DNA of 16,698 bases from Methanosarcinales archaeon (GTDB lineage: Archaea > Halobacteriota > Syntropharchaeia > Alkanophagales > Methanospirareceae): the NCBI GenBank assembly GCA_030665925.1, contig DAOUYX010000011.1, forward strand, positions 1 through 16,698. The letters run 5' to 3'. Positions within the stretch are counted from its first letter, which is position 1. Each line of letters opens with the position of its first letter. A program made the translations under genes and the position numbers. The notes under the pieces are model-generated. The model searched no databases. It was given only the letters and a program-made list of their open reading frames with translations, and was not told the DNA's origin. Shown here one piece after another: positions 6,812 to 12,515 of the stretch.

Positions 6812-7723
6812 TTAATGATGCTCATACTTATCTTTCAATTTCCTTACTTGATCGTGCGTGTGCTTATGAATATGCAGATGTATGTGCCCGCCTTCGGTCT
6901 CTACCGTCCTCGTCAGGTGCTCAATCGCATCGTCTACGGACAGAGGCAGCTCTTCGCAGTTGTAGCCAAAACACTGCAGCACTTCAAACAGCTTGAATAC
7001 TTCCGGAACTTCCAGATTGTTCTCCTTTAGCAGTTCCACATCCGAGAATATCTTCTGCGAAGTGCCCTCCGCAATTATCCTCTTGTTCAGCACGTATACA
7101 CGATCTGCGAGCGTAGGAACAGCATTTACGTCATGCGTTGCGGTCACAATGGTAATTCCTTCCCGTTCATTTAATCCCTTTATGATCTCTATCAACTCGG
7201 CTCTGCTCCTTGGGTCGAGATTAGCAGTAGGCTCGTCAAGCACTAATATCCTCGGCTCCATAGACATAACCGCCGCCAGTGATGCTTTCTTCTTCTCGCC
7301 ATAACTGAGATGATGAGGGCATCGGTTTTCATAGCCAGAAAGTCCAAGTGTTAAAAGAGCTTTTTCTACTCTTTCCCGCACTTCATCTTCTTTTAGCCCC
7401 AGATTTATCGGACCAAAAGCGAGGTCATCGAAGATCGTGGGCATGAACAATTGATCGTCAGGGTCTTGAAAAACAAGACCTATATCTTTTATTATCTCTT
7501 CCCTTTTCACCTTGTCCACGCTCTTACCGAATACTTCCACCTGTCCATCGGTACCGTGGAGAATTCCATTTAGATGCAGTAGAAGAGTCGTTTTGCCCGC
7601 TCCATTCGGTCCCACGATCGCAATTCTTTCTCCCTCATGCACTGTCATATTCACACTTTCCAACGCCCTCGTGTCCTCTGAATACGTGTAACTCAGATTT
7701 TTGATGGTTATCGCTTCTCTCAT
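6812..7723 (-). CDS. nikO: Nickel/cobalt ECF transporter ATP-binding protein NikO (CbiO-like) with His-rich tail
   Basis: The 303-residue ATPase powers nickel uptake through the NikM/NikQ membrane part. Walker A is GPNGAGKTT (38-46). The Q-loop lies in VFQDPDDQLF, the signature is LSYGEKKKAS, Walker B is ILVLDEPTANLD and the switch His is in TATHD. The LSYGE form of the signature is seen in some CbiO-type proteins. After the ATPase core comes an extra C-terminal segment ending in GGHIHLHIHKHTH (278-290), with six alternating His, and a final HH; such tails bind Ni2+ or other soft metals in many nickel proteins. It lies 6 bases after the nikQ stop, so the two are surely co-transcribed. Nickel rather than cobalt is inferred from the cfb neighbours. 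Confidence 0.92.
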   Translation of the reverse strand: MREAITIKNLSYTYSEDTRALESVNMTVHEGERIAIVGPNGAGKTTLLLHLNGILHGTDGQVEVFGKSVDKVKREEIIKDIGLVFQDPDDQLFMPTIFDDLAFGPINLGLKEDEVRERVEKALLTLGLSGYENRCPHHLSYGEKKKASLAAVMSMEPRILVLDEPTANLDPRSRAELIEIIKGLNEREGITIVTATHDVNAVPTLADRVYVLNKRIIAEGTSQKIFSDVELLKENNLEVPEVFKLFEVLQCFGYNCEELPLSVDDAIEHLTRTVETEGGHIHLHIHKHTHDQVRKLKDKYEHH

Positions 7724-7729
7724 TCTTCT

Positions 7730-8500
7730 TCACACCACTCCCAGAAAAGAAATTACATGCAAAGAAATAGCAAACCCCACGATAAAAACTGCCAATATGT
7801 AGTCCTTCACGTGGATCTCAAACTCAACCATCGTTTTTGGATTACCGGTATATCCCCGTGAACGCATTGCCTGATACACTCGCTCTGCTCTTTCATAGCT
7901 GCGAACGAAAAGCATTCCCAGCGCCTTCCCTATCGTCCTCAACGCATACAAAGTAGTCCTCAGTTTGAACCCCTTCGATTCCATCGCCGTCCATATCCTT
8001 TGAAATTCGTCCACAAACACGAAGATATAACGATACGTGAACATAAGCATTTGAACCAGCGAATTAGGAACTTTTAACCTATCCAACGCTTTTATCGTCG
8101 TGTCAAATCTCATGGTTCCAATCATCGGAAAAATGAGGATGACGGCGGAAAAAGCCCTCAGGGTGATCAAAGATCCTGTATATAAACCCTCAGCCGTGAT
8201 ACTCAGAAAATAAAAATTGAAGAGCTCTTCACCCGGAAAAGTGAATGCCAGAATTACGAAGAAGGATAAAACGAACATAGCCACCCATTTCAAATACCCT
8301 AACACAAATGCGAGCGGGATTCCGGATAGAATAAGAAGAAAAATAGCAAAGAAGAAACCAATGAAGGCTATCTTTAAATCCGGTATAAGAACTACGGAGA
8401 AGATAAGAAAAAGGAATGCGATTATTTTCGCCCTCGGGTCAAACCGATGTAACAGCGAATCGAGTGCTGCATACCGATCAATCTCAGGATATTCTATCAT
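7730..8500 (-). CDS. nikQ: Nickel ECF transporter T-component NikQ (CbiQ-like)
   Basis: The 256-residue integral membrane protein has about five to six hydrophobic segments (for example 24-60, 70-90, 110-130 and 230-250). The ECF T-component coupling-helix motifs are FQRIWTAMESKGF and SYERAERVYQAMRSRGYTG; the Ala-x-x-x-x-x-Arg-Gly-type pattern in these helices contacts the ATPases. It transmits ATP hydrolysis by NikO to the substrate-binding NikM. The start ATG (8498-8500) has no visible Shine-Dalgarno motif because a perfect hairpin occupies 8507-8528, only six bases upstream. Confidence 0.92.
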   Translation of the reverse strand: MIEYPEIDRYAALDSLLHRFDPRAKIIAFLFLIFSVVLIPDLKIAFIGFFFAIFLLILSGIPLAFVLGYLKWVAMFVLSFFVILAFTFPGEELFNFYFLSITAEGLYTGSLITLRAFSAVILIFPMIGTMRFDTTIKALDRLKVPNSLVQMLMFTYRYIFVFVDEFQRIWTAMESKGFKLRTTLYALRTIGKALGMLFVRSYERAERVYQAMRSRGYTGNPKTMVEFEIHVKDYILAVFIVGFAISLHVISFLGVV

Positions 8501-8506
8501 TGCACT

Positions 8507-8528
8507 TTTTCTTTTTGTAAAAAGAAAA
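8507..8528. repeat. Perfect AT hairpin just upstream of nikQ
   Basis: Arms TTTTCTTTTT (8507-8516) and AAAAAGAAAA (8519-8528) form a 10-bp stem with a two-base loop. It sits in the 63-bp gap between nikL and nikQ and displaces any normal ribosome binding site. It could lower nikQ translation, protect a processed mRNA end, or partly terminate transcription. Confidence 0.5.
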
Positions 8529-8563
8529 CCGGCACTAAAAGAAAAAAGAAAATGAAAAGTTTA

Positions 8564-9040
8564 TCACTGATTTTCGTATTTCCTCTTCAGCTTCCAGCCC
8601 ATATACGCCATTGCAGCTCCTGCTAAGCCGATTAAGTAACCAAATCCAGCGATAGCCCTCGTGTATAACGGCATTTCCGTCCCCATTCCACCAGCACCTG
8701 CACCCGCAGCTTCTTGACTCAAGTTTATCACCGTTTCTGCTTTATGGCCTGGCATGTGAACAGCCTCAACAACCACTTTGTACTCGTCCATCCCTATCTT
8801 TGGAGAGAACCTGAACTTCCCCTCATCGTCTGTCACTCCATCTATATACAAATTCCCTTCTTTGTCATACACATTCACGTTAGCATCTCTGCAGGGAGTT
8901 CCACCTCCAAAGTAAGCTTCTATTTCTATTTCGCTTAGCTTATGGACTATATGCAAACGATGTGCGCTCACGGTGCTTATGCTCAAGCACGATAACACCA
9001 GAAGCATTACAAAAATAGCAAAAACCCGTTTTCCGTTCAT
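8564..9040 (-). CDS. nikL: Nickel transport accessory protein NikL-like (signal peptide, Ig-like domain, C-terminal TM)
   Basis: The 158-residue protein has a signal peptide (basic MNGKR, hydrophobic 6-22) and a likely cleavage site STVSA|HRLHIVHK after residue 26. A carboxypeptidase-regulatory-like beta sandwich follows (about 37-108: DANVNVYDKEGNLYIDGVTDDEGKFRF). Then come a Gly/Ala linker and a C-terminal membrane helix (about 132-150) with a basic stop (KLKRKYE). NikL proteins occur in NikKMLQO nickel systems in place of NikN/CbiN; the gene order here is the same. The mature start would carry His at positions 1, 4 and 7, which suggests metal handling (inference). Its ATG overlaps the nikM stop in an ATGA (9037-9040), so translation is coupled. 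Confidence 0.78.
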   Translation of the reverse strand: MNGKRVFAIFVMLLVLSCLSISTVSAHRLHIVHKLSEIEIEAYFGGGTPCRDANVNVYDKEGNLYIDGVTDDEGKFRFSPKIGMDEYKVVVEAVHMPGHKAETVINLSQEAAGAGAGGMGTEMPLYTRAIAGFGYLIGLAGAAMAYMGWKLKRKYENQ

Positions 9041-9684
9041 TTCCTCTCACCTCCTAAACCAAAACTTCCTATTAACTCCGGTTTAACCCTCGCCAGAAAG
9101 GCAACCACGGAGCCTACAATTACCGTCTCTATCACTATTATCGGAATATGATAGAGTATCAACGCTTTTATTGCCCATGCGTATTCTATTCCTAAGGTGC
9201 ATAGCATTCCCGCAGTAAGTAAAACAGCCAGAGCCACTGCGATTCCTCCTGCTAACGCTCCTAACACCGCTTTACTCGTTATGGATTCCGAAGGAATCAG
9301 TTTATTCCCGACTTTGAAGATACCATGTGCCACCAATGCCGGAACGCCCATGTCTATCGTATTCACTCCAAGTACTGTTATACCGCCATGACCAAAGAGG
9401 AAAGCTTGTAGAAGAAGCCCGATAAAAATTGCGGGATAGGCAAGTATTCCTAATGTCACACCCATTAAGCCATTGAGTATGAGATGTACGCTCGTCGGTC
9501 CTATGGCTATATGAAAGAGGGAGGCGACAAAAAATGCGGAGGTAATAACCGATAAGCGTGGGATCTCCTCTACTATACTGCCCTTCCTTTTACTCCACCA
9601 GAGCACTACTGCTATCAATGCAATTGTTATTGCCCATCCCGCTGCCAATACTGGCAAAGATAATATCCCATCAGATATATGCAC
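9037..9684 (-). CDS. nikM: Nickel ECF transporter substrate-binding membrane subunit NikM (CbiM-like)
   Basis: This is the integral S-component that binds and admits Ni2+, with six to seven hydrophobic helices. Conserved motifs are the N-terminal HISDGILSLPVLAAGW, TSVHLILNGLMGVTLG with a ligand His (H68 counted from the upstream ATG), and QAFLFGHGGITVLGVNTIDMG. In NikM/CbiM the extreme N-terminus (Met1, His2) and the internal His coordinate the metal, so the start matters. The first ATG (9685-9687) gives M-V-H-I, while the next codon is GTG (9682-9684), which as initiator gives the family-typical M-H-I. I chose GTG. If ATG is used, Met removal before Val would give V-H-I. No strong ribosome binding site separates them. 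The stop overlaps the nikL start. Confidence 0.9.
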   Translation of the reverse strand: MHISDGILSLPVLAAGWAITIALIAVVLWWSKRKGSIVEEIPRLSVITSAFFVASLFHIAIGPTSVHLILNGLMGVTLGILAYPAIFIGLLLQAFLFGHGGITVLGVNTIDMGVPALVAHGIFKVGNKLIPSESITSKAVLGALAGGIAVALAVLLTAGMLCTLGIEYAWAIKALILYHIPIIVIETVIVGSVVAFLARVKPELIGSFGLGGERK

Positions 9685-9699
9685 CATTTTTGTTTTTGC

Positions 9700-10725
9700 T
9701 TATCTCTTTCTTCTTTTTACCGCATATACTACGATTAACAACCCAGCTATCGCTGCTATCACACCAAATCCAGGTAATCCTTCTCCCGCAGGTGTTTTCA
9801 GTGTTGCCACTTTGTCTTCTAACGATTTTACACGGCTCTTTAGGTCTTCGAGTCCCGCAAGGGACGCAGGAGCAGATGCTTCTTCCGCCGGGAACGCATC
9901 CAATACCGGAATTATAAACACGCTCCTCTGCGTGAGCCCGGCTACCTCCGGTCCGTATGCGCCAACAAACCATATCCCCGGCTCGTCAAGCGTGTATGCG
10001 AATTCGCCAGCGGCATTCGTCTTTGTCACCCGTGTGAACATCATTGGCGGGTCGTAAGGGAACATCGTCTCGGCAGTTTCCACGACCTCTTTACCAAGGT
10101 CCAGTGTGTGGTACATCTCAACTTCTACATCGGCGTCTGAAAGAGCGTTGCCATCGTATAACGCTGTTCCCGTGAACACAAAGCCCTCTTCTAAGCCGTA
10201 AGGTCGCGTGAACGGAACGATTTCAGCTTTCTGCCCTGTCTCTGCATCCCAGCCTTCCCATGCCTCTACTCCGCAGTGAATGACCGCCTTTACATAGTCT
10301 GTCAATTTCTCGTCTTCATCCTCGTATCTCACAAAGACAACGGAATCACCCCTTTGATCAACAGTGAATGAGGCTTTGTACGCTACAAAGGTTCCGGGAT
10401 TACCATCTTCGTCCATTCCATTAACGCTGATCTCTTCCGCCGTAAGCGGCAAAACCGCGCCGTCGGGTTTCATGACGGACACTTCGGGTACAGATGCCAT
10501 ATCAAAAGATATGTGCTCGTAGGGGTGTCCCCACATTATATACACCGTCTTTGTTTCTCCAAGCTCTGCTATGTAGTCTTCTGGTGTCACGTCCCATACG
10601 GTAGCCTCACTATCGCTGGGGAAGATCATCGTAAAGTGCGCGCTCGCCATTCCTACTGTACAGGCAAGGAGTATTCCTGCTAAGAGAACAGTCGCTATCG
10701 TAGTCACCCTTTTTCTTCTTTTCAT
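9700..10725 (-). CDS. nikK: Nickel transport accessory protein NikK-like (DUF4198) with PGF-CTERM-like anchor
   Basis: The 341-residue exported protein has an N-terminal signal (MKRRKR, hydrophobic 9-26) and a likely cleavage site MASA|HFTMIFPS, leaving His first. A DUF4198-type region follows (about 30-280), including VYIMWGHPYEHISFDM and a second beta domain (VFTGTALYDGNALSDADVEV). A short coiled coil spans about 288-311 (LEDLKSRVKSLEDKVATL). The C-terminus is LPGFG, a hydrophobic helix and KRRKR, which matches PGF-CTERM archaeosortase signals. DUF4198 proteins named NikK accompany NikMLQO. It probably captures nickel outside the cell for NikM (inference). Start: ATG with a strong AAGGAGGTGA about 13 bases upstream. 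Confidence 0.8.
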   Translation of the reverse strand: MKRRKRVTTIATVLLAGILLACTVGMASAHFTMIFPSDSEATVWDVTPEDYIAELGETKTVYIMWGHPYEHISFDMASVPEVSVMKPDGAVLPLTAEEISVNGMDEDGNPGTFVAYKASFTVDQRGDSVVFVRYEDEDEKLTDYVKAVIHCGVEAWEGWDAETGQKAEIVPFTRPYGLEEGFVFTGTALYDGNALSDADVEVEMYHTLDLGKEVVETAETMFPYDPPMMFTRVTKTNAAGEFAYTLDEPGIWFVGAYGPEVAGLTQRSVFIIPVLDAFPAEEASAPASLAGLEDLKSRVKSLEDKVATLKTPAGEGLPGFGVIAAIAGLLIVVYAVKRRKR

Positions 10726-10775
10726 CTTCTTCTTTTTTCACCTCCTTTTGTTTTTATATCTCATTTTTTATCTGT

Positions 10776-10803
10776 GCACTTTCTATTTTTACCCTTAAAG
10801 TGC
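10776..10803. promoter_or_regulatory. Inverted repeat upstream of nikK, candidate metal-repressor operator
   Basis: GCACTTT (10776-10782) and AAAGTGC (10797-10803) are perfect inverted half-sites 14 bases apart. They lie between the probable TATA box (10828-10837) and the nikK start, near where transcription would begin, which is a normal place for a repressor to bind. Two half-sites with about 14-16 bases between them is the geometry of NikR operators; the half-site bases differ from those I know, so the identity of the regulator is inference. Confidence 0.4.
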
Positions 10804-10827
10804 TACGTTATATTTCTATTATCGAGG

Positions 10828-10837
10828 ATATATATAA
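10828..10837 (-). promoter_or_regulatory. Probable TATA box of the nikK-nikM-nikL-nikQ-nikO-cfbE unit
   Basis: On the minus strand TTATATATAT follows an A-rich stretch (GAAAAAC) suited to TFB contact. A start site about 25 bases on would lie near 10803, giving a leader of roughly 80 bases with a strong AAGGAGGTGA before nikK. Confidence 0.5.
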
Positions 10838-11015
10838 GTTTTTCAATTTTTTATTACTTGAGGTTGCGATAAAGGCAAAAGATATGATAACAGTGACGGT
10901 GCCTGCGCTTCACGGCAATCGAAATATGACGGTTTCGAAGAAAAAACCAAAAAAGAAAAATTAAAGGAGATGGAGCCTTATCCGAAAGATTCGGTCTTTG
11001 TCTGTTTACTATTAA
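10838..11015. other. Non-coding region between cfbA 3' end and the nikK promoter
   Basis: No gene is supported. A hairpin, CCGAA (10982-10986) with TTCGG (10990-10994) and loop AGA, lies about 22 bases past the cfbA stop and may be its terminator. Plus-strand text around 10920-11000 (KYDGFEEKTKKEKLKEMEPY) looks faintly protein-like but lacks a start codon and runs into cfbA, so it is not called. Confidence 0.4.
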
Positions 11016-11477
11016 TTATTCCCCTTCCATCGCCTCTTTTACTCGATCCAGTAAGACGTCCACAATCCGCTCATCCACTCCTATCGGCTTTGCGTAAATA
11101 AGCTTAACATCCCTTCCTATCTCCTCCCATGCGCCCTCGAAGGCTACTTTCAACTTCTCTGGAATATCCTCTGTGGTGTGCGCCCCGTCTGCCAAAAAAA
11201 CTGGCTGTGCCACTATTTTCTTCATTCCGTCCTTAGCAAGTGTTCTCAGTACCTCCTCAATGCTCGGCGAGTTCAATTGCATGAAGGCGACCCTTACCGC
11301 CTTAAATATCTCCCGCAGTTCCATTCTCCTTCCGAACTCTTCCAATACTTCCTTGTTATACGGTAGTGTGCTTCCATGTCCTATTAAAACGACCGCAACG
11401 TCTTCTCCATCTCCGCCTACGTCTCTATCTTCTTCTTTTGCCAATTTCATCACCTTCTTTATTTTATGTGTTGTCAA
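11016..11477 (-). CDS. cfbA: Sirohydrochlorin nickelochelatase CfbA (CbiX small type)
   Basis: CfbA inserts Ni2+ into sirohydrochlorin, the first committed F430 step; the same small chelatase can use Co2+ for B12. The fold markers are VVLIGHGSTLPYNK with H34, VAFMQLNSPSIEEVL, and VAQPVFLADGAHTTEDIPE with H100; the two His are the metal-handling residues of CbiXS. The 153-residue length is slightly above the usual 120-145 because of about 24 extra N-terminal residues rich in charge (KEEDRDVGGDGED). The longest frame starts at TTG (11475-11477) with AAGGAG about ten bases upstream. An internal ATG (11448-11450) has GAAGGTG directly against it, too close for normal use. I prefer TTG, with moderate certainty. 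Confidence 0.9.
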   Translation of the reverse strand: MTTHKIKKVMKLAKEEDRDVGGDGEDVAVVLIGHGSTLPYNKEVLEEFGRRMELREIFKAVRVAFMQLNSPSIEEVLRTLAKDGMKKIVAQPVFLADGAHTTEDIPEKLKVAFEGAWEEIGRDVKLIYAKPIGVDERIVDVLLDRVKEAMEGE

Positions 11478-11507
11478 ACGATCCTAACTCCTTAAAATGT
11501 GGGCATC

Positions 11508-11521
11508 TTAAATAACTTTCG
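11508..11521 (-). promoter_or_regulatory. Candidate cfbA promoter (BRE plus TATA)
   Basis: On the minus strand CGAAAG is followed by TTATTTAA, a good archaeal BRE-TATA arrangement. It lies about 30 bases before the cfbA TTG start. A start site 25 bases on would fall close to the AAGGAG motif, giving a very short leader. Confidence 0.4.
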
Positions 11522-11579
11522 ATTTTTTTTTGATACCAATATTCTTAAATAAAACCTTATTGCTACTACTCCTGAACCG

Positions 11580-12461
11580 CTACTTCCCTGCCTCATACTT
11601 CTCTTTTGTCCTCCTTCTGATTACCTGACCTATCCTGATCATCTCTTCTGGTGCTAAAGGCTCAGGGACTGAGGTCAGCGTGTTGGTGCTGATTCTCAGA
11701 GCCAGCTCCCGGAACAAATCGGCAACACCACTATTAGGGGCATATTCAATCACGGTATTGCCTTCAATCTCGGCTTCTGCAATCTGATGTGCGTTAGGGA
11801 TATGTCCAATAACGTGTGACCCAACCTTCTCAGCGAAATCGTGAACGACAGCATCGTCATCAAGCATACCTCTAATGTTATAAACGATACCCCCCAATGG
11901 CGACCCTCCTTTGGTAGCGAACTCGCTGATACCCTTGCAAATATTGTTCGCCGCGTAAAGAGCGAGATAATCCGCGGAGGTTACAATATAGACCTCGTCC
12001 GCCAAACCCCGCCTCAGGGGCATTGCAAAACCACCACACACAACATCTCCAGGTACATCATAGATCACCATGTCCGGCTTAAGTTCTTCAAAGGCATTCA
12101 GCCGCTTAAGCAACTCGATTGCAACAATGACTCCTCTACCAGCGCATCCAACACCCGGTCTTGGCCCTCCACATTCTGCGCAATAAACACCCCTATATCC
12201 CTTGTAGATGACTTCATCGAGTCTGATTTTATTTCCTCTCACCACCCCATCAAGACCCAATTGCTCTATACCTTTATCTCTTGATGTGTCAAGAATAGTT
12301 GGTATTTCAACCTCTCCCCGCAAGTTTCTCGTGCAGTCGTGCTTCGGATCGCAGCCAATCAGCATCACTACAAGACCATGTTCAGCTAACGCAGCAGCGA
12401 TGTTCGAGCCCACTGTGGATTTTCCAACGCCTCCTTTGCCATAAAATGCTATCTGTCTCAT
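11580..12461 (-). CDS. cfbC: Ni-sirohydrochlorin a,c-diamide reductive cyclase reductase subunit CfbC (NifH-like)
   Basis: CfbC is a homodimeric ATP-dependent Fe-S reductase that feeds electrons to CfbD. The P-loop is GKGGVGKST, switch I is in GCDPKHDCTR, and the [4Fe-4S] ligands are the Cys of GVGCAGRG and of DVVCGGFAMP (C106 and C142 from the ATG used here). Family proteins begin MRQIAxYGKGG, which matches the ATG at 12461. A longer frame opens six codons earlier at TTG (12479), but its AAAGGA is only one base away, and the ATG sits 23-30 bases from a TTTAAA element, as expected for a leaderless start. Odd: GVYCAECGGPRPGVGC has an extra Cys, making a CxxC, where NifH usually has Ser. It is divergent from cfbB. 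Confidence 0.93.
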   Translation of the reverse strand: MRQIAFYGKGGVGKSTVGSNIAAALAEHGLVVMLIGCDPKHDCTRNLRGEVEIPTILDTSRDKGIEQLGLDGVVRGNKIRLDEVIYKGYRGVYCAECGGPRPGVGCAGRGVIVAIELLKRLNAFEELKPDMVIYDVPGDVVCGGFAMPLRRGLADEVYIVTSADYLALYAANNICKGISEFATKGGSPLGGIVYNIRGMLDDDAVVHDFAEKVGSHVIGHIPNAHQIAEAEIEGNTVIEYAPNSGVADLFRELALRISTNTLTSVPEPLAPEEMIRIGQVIRRRTKEKYEAGK

Positions 12462-12483
12462 TTTTGCCAAGAATTTCAAATCC

Positions 12484-12491
12484 TTTAAAAT
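12484..12491. promoter_or_regulatory. Shared TATA-like element between cfbC and cfbB
   Basis: TTTAAAAT, with the symmetric core TTTAAA, lies about 23-30 bases from the cfbC ATG (12461, minus) and about 25-32 bases from the cfbB ATG (12516, plus). Neither start has a normal Shine-Dalgarno motif. One element could therefore serve two divergent leaderless transcripts. Confidence 0.45.
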
Positions 12492-12515
12492 GAAATAAAA
12501 ATTTTTAGAATAAAT

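Noticed and set aside
10655..10668. A lipobox-like LLAC in the NikK signal peptide.
   Set aside because: The Cys is inside the hydrophobic stretch and the position before Ala is Leu, which is not typical; the MASA|H site just after is a better signal peptidase I site, and the protein has a C-terminal anchor.
10860..11000. Possible small plus-strand gene (text such as KYDGFEEKTKKEKLKEMEPY).
   Set aside because: No start codon or ribosome binding site in that frame, and it continues into the antisense strand of cfbA; a shorter ATG frame near it gives only a 26-residue Lys-rich peptide.
12462..12479. TTG start six codons upstream for cfbC.
   Set aside because: The AAAGGA is only one base from this TTG and the family begins at MRQIA, which matches the downstream ATG.
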